The position numbers and the translations under genes are program-made. Below are positions 12,457-21,717 of a stretch of DNA of 64,000 nucleotides, in pieces (within the stretch, counting starts at the first letter, position 1; every line of letters begins with the position of its first letter). The DNA is from Sordaria brevicollis (lineage: Eukaryota > Ascomycota > Sordariomycetes > Sordariales > Sordariaceae), in contig JAUTDP010000007.1 of assembly GCA_033439795.1 (NCBI GenBank), forward strand, positions 2,914,001-2,978,000, in the 5' to 3' direction. The notes beneath the pieces were generated by a model. The model saw only the letters and a program-made list of their open reading frames with translations. It made no database searches and was not told where the DNA came from.

Positions 12457-13060
12457 TTATTACAATTATCGAATCTATTAACGTTATTAAATAAATAATT
12501 CTACTATTTATTATTATCTTTAATATAAAAATCGGTCTCAAATACGTAAATAACTAATTAAAAAATAACGCCGCTATTACTATTATATTAAACGGTTATA
12601 TTAATAATTAATTCGCGCTAAATTAATTTAATTATTAGAACCGTTATACCTAATTGCGTATAAAAGGAGAGAAATAATTATTATTATTAAATAATTACGG
12701 TAATTATATTACCTATTAATTCTAGCGCTATTATAAAGATAATAACGTAAACCTATTTTTATTACTTCTATATACTACCTATATATTACAACCATTCGAC
12801 GTCGGTATTTTTTAAGTCTATAAATACTTCTATTAATTAAATATATTAAAAAAAATTAAATACAAACGGGTAGAATATTCTAAATTGGATTTTCTTAATA
12901 GCTTATTCGAAATTAGGAAGAAAATACTTAAGAAAAGTATTATATTCTCTACTTGGGAGAAAGTTAGGTTTTCCCTCATAAATTTAGAAGTAATACTTTT
13001 AAAACTCCCCGACTTATTTACGTTAGCAGTAAATTTATAGATTCTCGAAATTAAAGTCGG
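12457..13060 (+). pseudogene. Fossil pogo/Fot1-type transposase (DDE_1) segment
   Basis: One reading frame runs through this segment with every stop being TAA or TAG, as produced when RIP changes CAA or CAG. Reading those stops as Gln, motifs of the fungal pogo/Fot1 transposase appear in order: FITIIESINVI, a block NRYT-LRIKGEK, then the second catalytic-Asp region, now LLLLNNYGNYIT where relatives have LLILDGHGSH. Next comes YILQPFDVGIF, matching the conserved LLQPLDVGVF with the third-Asp region. Last is STWEKVRFSLINLEVIL, matching a family block that follows the catalytic core. The change of the central Asp to Asn is a G-to-A RIP change. More of the frame probably extends upstream and, as a Lys/Glu-rich tail, downstream to about 13,760, but I cannot follow it with confidence. 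Confidence 0.75.
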
Positions 13061-14233
13061 CTATATTTTTACCCGTAACGAAATAGGGTAGGAAAAGAAC
13101 GAAATTATAATTAATAATAATACTATTACCTACTATAAATAAAATAAATTATTTAAAAAATATCCTCCCCTTCGTTTATATAGAAATTTAATAAAAGATT
13201 TTAAAACCCCGCTGCGTAAACCGTAAATTAAAGAGGATTAAGTAAAAATTAATACTCCTCCCTTAAATTTAACCATTATTATTAAATATAATAGATATAT
13301 TATTAATTCATAAATATCCTTTAATAAATTTAATTAATTTATAAGCCCTATTATTAAACGTATAATAATTAAAAGGGATAAAACTATATAGGTACTCTTT
13401 TTAATAAGCGTAATAGAAATTTAAACGAAACAATTTATTAAATAATAAAAAATCGAAGAAATTATTTATAAAAAAGTAAAGACTAATCGTTTAATTACAC
13501 ATTATAAACCCATTATTACGTATAATACTTAACTTCGCTTAATTAATAATAAATATTAACGTAAAACTCTATAATAAAAAGAGGAAGAAAAATTCAAAAA
13601 TAAGGATTTAAAATTTAAACGTATTATTTTAAAAAAATAATTACGCGAAACGCGTACAATTAAATAAAAGTAAGTAAAGGAAATACGCTATAAATTATAA
13701 GAATAAAAAAAATTATAAAAAGAAATCCGAAAGGTTGTAAATAAAGTAACTAAAAAAATAAACGACCTCCCTTAATTATTTAACTAGTACCACATTATAA
13801 AGAAGAAGAAAGTAATTTATTTTAGGATTAAATAACGTCTTACCAAATTAAAATTATTTCGAAAGACCGGTCGTAATATTAACGATATATTCTTACTTAT
13901 AAATTAAGCTCCTTCTATTAATCCCTTTTTTAAACCTATACTTCTATAACGCTATAACGAGGAATTAATAGAAATAATAATCGAAGAGACTAATTAAATA
14001 AGTAATTAAATAAAATAAGAAGAAAATAACGTCGATAAGATTATTAAGAATAATAACGTTAATAACGACGAAATAGTAATTATAGAGGATGTAGGGTATA
14101 GGGTGTACAACGAGCCTATGTAAATAAGCATATTTAATTTTATATATATATATATATACGAATTATTTGAAAAAAATGAGTGACCTTAGTTTATTAGTAA
14201 ATTGGGTAGTGGAGTAAGTACCAAATTTTTTGT

Positions 14234-14313
14234 GAATCAAAGTGCGTTTTCGAATTAAAGTCCCTTCCCCCCAGCTTTGCTGGGGGGAAGAAGGCGCTTT
14301 TAGACCTGACGAG
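14234..14313. repeat. Right terminal inverted repeat of pogo-like element, with hairpin
   Basis: Ends CCTGACGAG before TA. It contains an 11-bp perfect hairpin at 14265-14289 (TTCCCCCCAGC, loop TTT, GCTGGGGGGAA) at the same distance from the end as the left hairpin, although the stem sequence differs. Confidence 0.8.
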
Positions 14314-14315
14314 TA

Positions 14316-14594
14316 ATTCCCTTGTGCACATGAACATCATCATGTCGGACACACATTTGTGTGCAAGATTCGTGCAGGTTGAAACATGCCATGCTGCGTT
14401 CCGATCAATTTCTGTTTGACAGCCATGTCACCTAAGCAACTGGAAGAAGATATTAAAGTTGGCGAATGCGATACCCAAATCGATTTGCGAACGGCCTCGC
14501 AATAATATCACTGGAGAACCATGTAAACGGACATTACGAAGGCTGTGTGATAAGGGGCAAAATTTGGTGGCGGCCTGAACATGTCTGCATGTTA
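14316..14594. other. Unique spacer between two transposable elements
   Basis: Normal base composition with CA and TG present, so it was not affected by RIP. No gene is seen. It ends with the TTA duplication (14592-14594) of the following MITE. Confidence 0.5.
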
Positions 14595-14906
14595 GGGTGC
14601 GTTCGGCAATCTGGGAAATGCCTTTCTGAAAAGTTCAGAAACTAAATTTCAGAAGCCTGTTCGAATGTTCAGAAACCGTTTTGGCGCAGAAATTCCACCA
14701 AAACTGGTTTCTGAAATTCTTGACCCACTTAACGACCTCTTAGCCAATTAGACAACCACATTCTTCATGAAAATTCCATAAACCATTTCCGCACCTCAGA
14801 GCTGCGGAAATTCCTTTCTGAAATCGGACAGGTTCAGGAGAGGCCAATGCGTTCCTCATGGAAAGTTCATTTCAGAAGGCCATTTCCCAGATTGCCGAAC
14901 GCACCC
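14595..14906. mobile_element. MITE, 312 bp, Harbinger-type ends with TTA duplication
   Basis: A short non-coding element flanked by TTA at 14592-14594 and 14907-14909. Its ends are inverted repeats of about 37 bases, starting GGGTGCGTTCGGCAATCTGG. The two arms agree except for a short run near base 27 (AATGCC versus AATGGC). The interior repeats fragments such as TTTCTGAAA and TTCAGAA, partly derived from the ends. A 3-base TTA/TAA duplication and GGG-starting ends are typical of PIF/Harbinger MITEs. It has no coding capacity and no sign of RIP. It sits about 300 bases upstream of the tubulin cofactor A start, so it lies in or near that promoter. Confidence 0.85.
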
Positions 14907-14909
14907 TTA

Positions 14910-15209
14910 TTAATGAGCACAATCTCCGAAAAGAGGTGTGAAAGTCGGTTTTCAGACACGAAGAAATTCATGAGAATTACCCCGCCAACCCCACCTTGCG
15001 TATGAAGTTGCCGGCCAAAGTCAACAAGCCGCCAAAGGCAAAGCAGAACGACAGGCAGTAACAAGCGATCAGGCAACTTGAGATATCACAACCGTCCAAT
15101 CTTACAAACCGATTGGAAAAAAAATATCCGAACGATAAACCTGCGATCATCTCCTTAAAGCAACTGAATAACCACCTATCAAACGCCAACATCAAACAAG
15201 AATTGCACC
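14910..15209. other. Upstream region of tubulin cofactor A
   Basis: About 300 bases from the MITE to the start codon, A/C-rich close to the ATG as in a fungal 5' UTR. No other feature is seen. Confidence 0.4.
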
Positions 15210-15662
15210 ATGGCTCCCCCTTCCGCTCTCAACATCGCGACCCAATCCGTCAACCGCCTCGTCAAGGAGGAATTCTACTACCACAAGGAACAGACCTCGC
15301 AGGAGGCCCGCATCAAGAAGCTTCAAGATGACATTGCCGCCAACAGCCCTGAGTTGGACAGCAACGCGCCCTACGTTCTCAAGCAGGAGGTACGTGCCGT
15401 GCAGAACCCCAACAAAGAACCGTGCATGAGTAGTGAACATCATAACCCTAACCCTTTATTGCTTTTCATGAACATTTAGCAAACGGCACTTGAAGAGACC
15501 AAGGCTGTGTTTGGCCCCCTCATCAACAGGATCGCTGAGGCGGTTCAGAAGCTTGAGGAGCAGATTGCTATTTCCGAGAGTGAGGGTTCTGCTTCCGAGG
15601 AGGATCTGAAGAAGGCTAAAGAGGCGTTGGAGAATGGTAAGAAGCTGACGGAGAGCGCTTGA
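15210..15662 (+). CDS. Tubulin-specific chaperone A (TBCA/Rbl2), 2 exons
   Basis: Small helical protein that captures beta-tubulin released from the chaperonin and takes part in tubulin heterodimer assembly. Exons 15210-15389 and 15480-15662 give 120 residues, close to the family's usual 105-120. The start is MAPPSALNIATQSVNRLVKE, with the conserved N-terminal helix LVKEEFYYHKEQTSQEARIKKL. Exon 2 continues QTALEETKAVFGPLINRI and the C-terminal helix KLEEQIAISES. The single intron has donor GTACGT and acceptor TTTAG and falls between Glu60 and Gln61 in phase 0. It is convergent with the THO subunit gene 268 bases away. The family call is firm. Confidence 0.92.
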
Positions 15663-15930
15663 GAGGTGATGAGGTTTGGGCGTAGGACTGAATGATGGGT
15701 ACCCTTTAATAACTTAGCATTTGCAACGTTCAATACGAGCTATAACGTGATTAGGAATCGAAGCTTTCGAAAGGGGCAATCATAAGTGATAAAGCTACGA
15801 CAACAACAAAGCCTAGGCAGTGAATTGTACCCATCATAGGAATTTTTTGGGCGGCCAACTACATCTAAGGTACATAGTTACAGCACCCATCCTACTCCCT
15901 TCGTGTCGCCATTTCTTCCCCCTTCAACCT

Positions 15931-17115
15931 TTATGTGGTGTCCATGGTATCCTCGTCAGCATTAGGGCCGTCGACCGTAATCCGTGGCCGCGGCGGGGTT
16001 TGGTCGGGCAGAGGTGAAAGAGGACTATCAGGCTCCTCGACTTCCTCCTCGTCATCCTTAACTTCTGTCATCTCCACATCAGTTCCCTGAGCCGCGTCGT
16101 TGTTCTCACCCCTGTCCATAGATCCTTCGCGGCTGGCTTGCTGGCTTGTCGTTTGCGAGTAGCCTCCTGTGGCATCGTTGGGCGGCTTGAGGAACGACTG
16201 ACTCTCCTCACCTGGGGCAGGAGTATCGCGGGCTGGTGTTCCGGCGCCGAGTGTTGAGGCGGGAAGGGGTGTGCCAGCGGCATCACCGCTCTCAGCTCCG
16301 CTCTTGAGAGGCAGTCCACTATCCGGCCTCGGGGTTGCATTGCCGCTGGAAATACCGGGCCGTGGGGTCTGTCCGGCATCCACCTCAGTGTCGCCGGCAC
16401 CGCCCTCATCATCGCCCATGCCTTCGCGGCGCTCGACTTCCTCCTTCTCGTCCCGGATCAGCCGCCTCAACCGCATGCTCTCATCCATAATCTTAGCAAA
16501 CTGGTCGCGCCGCTCATGCCACGTGACGCCGTAGGTCTCGCTCTCCATCTTCAACTCGGCAATTTCCTCCTCCAGTTTCCTCAAGTTGGCCGCTTGCTCC
16601 GCCCTGGTACGCAGCGCGGGGTTGCCGGTGATCTTATCAGCCAGCTCATCAAATTTCTTGCGCTGCTCGAGGGTGGCACGGGCCTGCTCTAGTTGAACGC
16701 GTAGCTGAACGGTATTGTTGCGCACCGCCTGTGCCGTGTTGAGAATGCGCTCACGCTCGGCGACATATCGTTCACGCTCGCGCTCGTTGGCCGTCAGAAG
16801 AAACTGAAGCCGCGCGATGCTGCTATCGAAGGCGGCAAAGTCCAAGATGATGTCCTCTTTGAGCTGAGCAAGGTCTGATGTGGCCGAGTCGCCGGTTGCG
16901 GTGGGCGTCTGAACTTCCTGCTCGGTCGTTCCAGCAGTTGCAGCATTGCCCTCTGGGGGCGGGCTGGGTGCTTGACGAGCTCTTGAGAGAGTTAATGAGT
17001 GAAGGGTGCTGAGGCGCTTCGTGACGCGCTTGAAGGGCTTCTCCTCGACATTCAGAAGTCGTGATTTGTGGAGCTCATTCTCCTCTTTGTCGTCGAGCAG
17101 GCCCCAGGAAGCCAT
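15931..17115 (-). CDS. THO complex subunit 7 (THOC7/Mft1-like)
   Basis: Component of the THO/TREX complex, which couples transcription elongation to mRNP assembly and nuclear export. Single exon, 394 residues, starting at MASWGLLDDKEENELHKSRL. The open frame continues 20 codons upstream, but with non-family sequence. The N-terminal block HKSRLLNVEEKPFKRVTKRL and the central coiled coil (roughly residues 85-235: LKEDIILDFAAFDSSIARLQF, ERERYVAERERILN, EQRKKFDELADKITGNP, LRKLEEEIAELKME) match the Tho7 domain. After about residue 240 comes a long acidic, Pro/Ser/Thr-rich tail absent from animal THOC7 and common in fungal homologues. No intron is needed. It is divergent from the Elongin A gene. 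Confidence 0.85.
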   Translation of the reverse strand: MASWGLLDDKEENELHKSRLLNVEEKPFKRVTKRLSTLHSLTLSRARQAPSPPPEGNAATAGTTEQEVQTPTATGDSATSDLAQLKEDIILDFAAFDSSIARLQFLLTANERERERYVAERERILNTAQAVRNNTVQLRVQLEQARATLEQRKKFDELADKITGNPALRTRAEQAANLRKLEEEIAELKMESETYGVTWHERRDQFAKIMDESMRLRRLIRDEKEEVERREGMGDDEGGAGDTEVDAGQTPRPGISSGNATPRPDSGLPLKSGAESGDAAGTPLPASTLGAGTPARDTPAPGEESQSFLKPPNDATGGYSQTTSQQASREGSMDRGENNDAAQGTDVEMTEVKDDEEEVEEPDSPLSPLPDQTPPRPRITVDGPNADEDTMDTT

Positions 17116-18044
17116 CTTATAGTTGTGATATCGGTACCGAGTCTTTTTTTTGGCGTTGGTGCTCGGCGTCAACACTGATTGTTTTGAGAGACGTGATTAA
17201 GGTATGTATGATAACCAGATCAATAACGCACAAAGATTGAAGCTTGTAAGGCAGGAGTCTTCGATTGCACCGGATGTGTCGGTGAAATTCTGTGGATTTC
17301 TTTGTTTGCTGAGTATGAATGTGAAGGGAATGAAAAAGCTGATAGTCCGATATATTGGTGGAAGGCTGTTTGTTACCACTTGTATGGACGCACTGCTGAA
17401 ACTTAACTTGGAGCGGGAAGCATGGACCTCTTGGCGGATAAACCTAAGTGAAGGGCGTCTTCCCTTGTGCAGGGGGGCATAACAGTAGCCATCAAGGTTC
17501 CGCTCGCATGTTCAATAGCATCGAACTGGCTTGACTCCAGCTGATCGGCAAATGTACAAGTGTGTACCTGTGGGGAATTTCTTGCTGCAAGTTTGCTGTG
17601 GCGTGGCAGCGTGTGTACGTCAGGGTACTTTCTCTTCCAGCTGAGAGCTTCAATAGGAATGAACTCCAACTCCCACTCGGTCGGTCAGCCTCAACCTCAA
17701 CCTCATCTATCACTCCAGATTTTTACGCCGGTTATTTAACCGTAAACTCTGGTTACTATCTACAGTCAAACTACTGCAAGACGACTCGACGAATTTCCCT
17801 GATTCAATCACGATCGGAAGCCTGCGAGCACATCTTTAATCGCCCACATCTGTTGTCATCCAGCTCGTCTCACTCCTTATTCACTACGTCGTCGACGATC
17901 AAAGAGAAGTCTGGCACTGGGGATACTACGCCATTGTACTTGGCCAATCCGCCTTCTACCAATCTTTCCCGACACTAATCACATAGACTTTGGTCAGATT
18001 TACCACCACAACATACCAACGGATCACCTCCTAATTCGGTCACG
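17116..18044. other. Divergent promoter region, THO7 / Elongin A
   Basis: About 930 bases containing both 5' UTRs and promoters. The Elongin-proximal 200 bases are pyrimidine- and AC-rich. Short open frames are present but without recognisable domains. Confidence 0.5.
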
Positions 18045-19271
18045 ATGCCTGGACCACGCTCACTTCTCGACATGGCTCTCAAGCTCGCCATCGACAACGT
18101 TCAGGACATCACCTGTCTAGACGACGTGCCACCAAAAATTGCCAGCCAAATCCTCAGAGCCGTTCGAACACCAGAACACCTCCGCACGATTGAACTCCAT
18201 AGCAGCGACGAGATCTGCGAGCTGACCGCTGAGCACTGGCGTCGCTTCATCCAACGCAAGTACGGACTTCTCCACAACAAACACCGATGGGAACCAAGCA
18301 ACCCGAAGTCATGGCACAAAGTCTACGAGAAGTACGGCCAACTCCAAAAGGAATCAGACGAAGCCGCCACAGAGGCTCTCAGGGCCACGATGGCCGCGGT
18401 CAACAACCAAAAGACATCTCGCACAACCACCATTGTCTCTGCCCAGGTAGCTCGAAAGCTTCCGGCCCCCAAGTCTCGCTCGTTCGGAACCGGCTTCGGC
18501 CAACTCAAGACGAGCTTCGACCCGCCCATGAAGCGAGCAACCTTCCTGCAGAAGGCCACCCGGGAGGCCAGGCTAGACGCACACCGCCGCAAGCTCGCCA
18601 AGCCTTCCGTCATGCAGTTAGCGAGAAAGACAGAGCTCACGAAGGCCCCTGACAGGTTGCTTGAGGAGAAGCGTATCCAAAACCAGTTTGATATCGATAA
18701 GGCCGAGGTCCTTGAGTGTCCTCGCATTAGGCCCGCCACAAGCTCACGGCAACAGAAAGATCGTGAAGCTCGCCTGCTGAAGATCAAGAACGGAGGAAAA
18801 AGTAGCAGCTCCAGCCATGCTCCCCACGTGTTGAGCTTTGACGACGACGACGAGGATGACGACGGCGGCCATTACGGCGGCAGAAATAACAAGGGTGACT
18901 CGGGTGACGACATGGACGATCTTTTCGGCGATATGGACGACGAAGATACTGGCAGCCCCCCTCCTTCTCCGAAGAAAGCAGCAAACCCAACCAAGCGTGG
19001 CGGTCTTCTTTCTGCCGCCCCTGGCGCCAACTCCCGACCACGACCCACGCCTTCTACCAGTGCCAGGCCCACCTCTACCAGTGCCTCGCCGCCTCCAAGA
19101 TCGCAGACCACCAGCAGCAGACCTCCACCTGCTAGCAGCTCATCTAGCCAGGCACGCCATCAGCCCACGGCATCATCATCTTCGGGTAGCCGACCCATGA
19201 GCCCACCTGGGGCTAAGCGCAAGAAGGTGGACATTTTTATGAAGCCCGCTAAGAAAACTCGTCGAGTTTGA
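18045..19271 (+). CDS. Elongin-A (RNA polymerase II SIII subunit A) family protein
   Basis: Predicted elongation factor and substrate-receptor subunit of an Elongin-type ubiquitin ligase acting on stalled RNA polymerase II. Single exon, 408 residues. The N-terminal ~115 residues form the Elongin-A domain: SLLDMALKLAIDNVQDITCLDDVPPKI, then HLRTIELHSSDEICELTAEHWRRFIQRKYG with the BC-box and F-box-like region, followed by NPKSWHKVYEKY. The remainder is basic and low-complexity. It has an acidic cluster near residues 265-305 (DDDDEDDDGGHY) and a Ser/Pro-rich C-terminal third ending in a Lys-rich motif (AKRKKVDIFMKPAKKTRRV), a plausible nuclear signal. It lacks the TFIIS N-domain of animal Elongin A, as fungal forms do. 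Confidence 0.88.
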   Translation: MPGPRSLLDMALKLAIDNVQDITCLDDVPPKIASQILRAVRTPEHLRTIELHSSDEICELTAEHWRRFIQRKYGLLHNKHRWEPSNPKSWHKVYEKYGQLQKESDEAATEALRATMAAVNNQKTSRTTTIVSAQVARKLPAPKSRSFGTGFGQLKTSFDPPMKRATFLQKATREARLDAHRRKLAKPSVMQLARKTELTKAPDRLLEEKRIQNQFDIDKAEVLECPRIRPATSSRQQKDREARLLKIKNGGKSSSSSHAPHVLSFDDDDEDDDGGHYGGRNNKGDSGDDMDDLFGDMDDEDTGSPPPSPKKAANPTKRGGLLSAAPGANSRPRPTPSTSARPTSTSASPPPRSQTTSSRPPPASSSSSQARHQPTASSSSGSRPMSPPGAKRKKVDIFMKPAKKTRRV

Positions 19272-20097
19272 GAGGAGGGATTTGCGGGGAATAGGCTTTG
19301 GAAGTGGCAGGGTGTGAGTGGGATTCAGGGGCCCCCGTGTGGTCAAGGAGAAAAGAGGATCCTCGTGAGATCCGCGAGGAGGATCACGGTGTGGCCCGAG
19401 GGGGCGATTTCGATGGAGCAGATTTGGGGCTGAGATTGGGAATCTGAAAGAAGCGGAATGGTATATGTGTTGCTTGTGAAGGGAACAATGGGATTTACGA
19501 TACGAAGGGAGTTCTTGCTGCTATATCCAAGATCTGGGAGGATCAACATTTTGGCGTTCTGGGTTATTGAGGATCTTTCAAGAAGATTGGCGTTATTTTC
19601 GGACAACAGAACTAAATACACAGCGTGACGGCTCAGGCGGTATCTACAATGGGAGATGGATTCGCAGCGAGCTGTTGGTTTTCAGTACGACAAATTAACA
19701 AGTTATTGGTGCAGCCATAATGTCTGATCTGATCTGAACAAGCCGTACTTGGTGATGTGAGTAGCTGCCTTCTGTGAAGAACTGAAGAGATTCCCCTCTC
19801 TCGCCAGATACGCCCAGGAACAGGCAACTTACCCTCCTAGAATGTGGCTCCAGAACACTATATGTCCAAGTCTCCCTCATTTGAGATTGTCCAACATTGT
19901 TCCATCCTCAAGCTTCCTGGCCATCACACTTTAGCCTAAGCTTCAGTATCGTATCCCGGTGCCAAAGTGACGCCGTACCTCACCAGCTCCGTCAATCATG
20001 TTGGGTAAACGTTCGTTATCTCATTAGGTAGGTTATATGCTCTGTATGTGTTTCGCTTCAACTAAGCGCCGGACCTTTTCTCCTCCCCCGAAAAAGC
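19272..20097. other. Convergent intergenic region, Elongin A / NEDD8
   Basis: About 830 bases between convergent stops. It should contain both 3' UTRs. No open frame here is convincing. Confidence 0.5.
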
Positions 20098-20800
20098 CTA
20101 GCAGCTTCCACCTCTAAGAGCCAAAACAAGATGAAGAGTCGCGCCCCCCTCGAGTTGGTAGTCGGTTGCCGTCTTGTCATCGACCCTATGGTTTGTCGCT
20201 GGCGTATCAGAAAACCATCCTCTAGGTTTTTGATTTTGTTAAGCAAGTTGGCCGGGGTATGCACTTACATCTGCTTTCCGCCGAAAATCAGGCGTTGCTG
20301 TACGGGAGGAATACCCTCCTTCTCTTCGACCTTCTCCTTGATGTGGGCAACCTGCGGGTTTGTGTATCACCTCGAATCAGTCGAATGTTCGCAACTGTTT
20401 TATCTTTTTTGAGAGAGACACGGGAGAGAGAGCGCGAAAAGCGTATCGTAGGTTTGGTGTTGATAGTCGAAAGATCGATATATGGTGTTGATCGTCGCTG
20501 TTTGTAGCTATGAAGGTCGTCGCGGCCGTCGATTCTCGTTGCTCGCGCAGGCGCAAAGTCTCATGAAAGTTCATGAAGACCAAAACGCACCTTGGTATCG
20601 GGCTCAATATCGAGCTCGATCTCCTTGCCTGTCAGAGTTCGGACCCTGTCACGAAACGGTTAGCTATGGTACTTGATGACTGACAGACTGGCCTTGGGAT
20701 CAGAGAGCATAAGAGAGCTAGCTAGTGTATGCAGCTGCACTATGCATAGCGCGAGCATGGGAGGACGAAGGAAAGTTCGAAAAGCTCACTTGATCTGCAT
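20098..20800 (-). CDS. RUB1: NEDD8/Rub1 ubiquitin-like modifier, 4 exons
   Basis: Ubiquitin-like protein conjugated to cullins, activating SCF-type ligases. Minus-strand exons 20790-20800, 20591-20645, 20269-20351 and 20098-20185 give 78 residues. The assembled protein starts [19 protein letters not shown], continues [20 protein letters not shown] and [20 protein letters not shown], and ends [14 protein letters not shown] plus Ser-Cys. The GG is the conjugation site and SC is the tail removed by processing. NEDD8 is preferred over ubiquitin because of [12 protein letters not shown] and the Ala at the position before LRGG (ubiquitin has Arg). Exon 1 is only 11 bases. Donors are GTGAGC, GTGCGT and GTAAGT, and each junction restores the frame, including a Met codon split AT/G. 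Confidence 0.93.
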
Positions 20801-21717
20801 CTTGAATGGTTTGCGACGGGGGATTAATTGGGAAAAGGGTTCCGCTTCGTGGGGAGGGTGGGTGGGTGAAATTTGTTAATAGAGTTTGGAGGGTTCTCGT
20901 CGTCTTTTATCTGCACTGATGCTATGGTTCTGTCGACTCAAGAACCTGACTGGATTGGGACGGTGGTTGTTGGTAATGGCACAGTTCAATGAACCTCGAG
21001 TTGATGATCAGGGAAAACGATCACGGTCACTGCACTGTTGACGGCTGGGGGAGGGGTGGTGGGGCAGGCACTACACACCGGCGCGGTTGGCGGTAGGATG
21101 AGACTGCCTGGGGCCGGGATTGTACTGTAGCTGCTGTTGGACGGGGCTGCCCCTGGCTTCTTTTGTTTTGATACCCCTTCGGGTTGCCGGGGCAGCTTCG
21201 GTACACTCTAGCTTCGATGATGCAGGTCCAGACCTGATGGTCTAACGGTGATGAGCTCAAGGACTGGACATAATCGAATATTTACTGTAGTAGCGGGCTA
21301 TTTTCAAATATTTGCATATAGCTTTGAACCAAAGCTATGTAGTAAGTTATTCTTACAGCTTTTGTGATCTAGTTGGACGGCAACTGCTCCCGAGCCGCAA
21401 CTACACAAATGATTCTGTATCGTTTCTCGAAGAGATCCACCAAGCAGCGTCATCCGCCCTCAGGTAAATAGCCGCTGCAAACCACGAAAGAAAGGATGTC
21501 ACGAGCACCCAAAGAGGGTTTCGATTCTGACGGGTTGTTCGATGAAGCTCATTTGCGCAAGCTCCTTTACTGAAGTTCATCGCTAAACCCGACCTTTCCG
21601 GTAGTTCATTAAAGTTTGTTGTACACTTTGGACTTCCGTCACATCCATAAGATACATATACAGAGGAGATTTTATCCGTCATCTCGTGCTCCTCCTCCAG
21701 ATTCCAAACTCTTCGGA
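20801..21717. other. Region between NEDD8 start and prohibitin-2 stop
   Basis: Holds the NEDD8 promoter and the prohibitin-2 3' UTR (both genes on the minus strand). A 9-bp inverted repeat with a 3-base loop lies at 21318-21338 (ATAGCTTTG / CAAAGCTAT). No gene is supported. Confidence 0.5.

Larger units (their letters stand above)
11390..14313 (+). mobile_element. RIP-degraded pogo/Fot1-like DNA transposon with TA duplication
   Basis: A 2,924-base element flanked by TA on both sides (11388-11389 and 14314-14315). It starts CTCGTCAGG and ends CCTGACGAG. Within the first and last ~80 bases, GGGACTTTGATTCGAAAACG and the inverted counterpart (one mismatch) match at equal depth. Weaker inverted similarity extends to about 170 bases. 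The interior is extremely AT-rich with almost no CA or TG dinucleotides, the mark of RIP. A transposase reading frame with pogo/Fot1 DDE_1 similarity can be followed on the plus strand (separate entry). TA duplications and a CENP-B/pogo-type transposase fit the Tc1/mariner superfamily. At 2.9 kb it is larger than the classic 1.9-kb Fot1. It is surely dead. Confidence 0.85.

Noticed and set aside
11390..14313. CRISPR array or centromere-like DNA as explanation of the AT-rich stretch
   Set aside because: There are no regularly spaced repeats, and a transposase frame plus TA-flanked inverted repeats explain it as a transposon.
17116..17175. Start of the THO7 protein 20 codons upstream
   Set aside because: The upstream stretch has no ATG and is Lys/Tyr-rich, unlike the family. 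MASWGLLDDKEENELHKSRL matches the expected N terminus.
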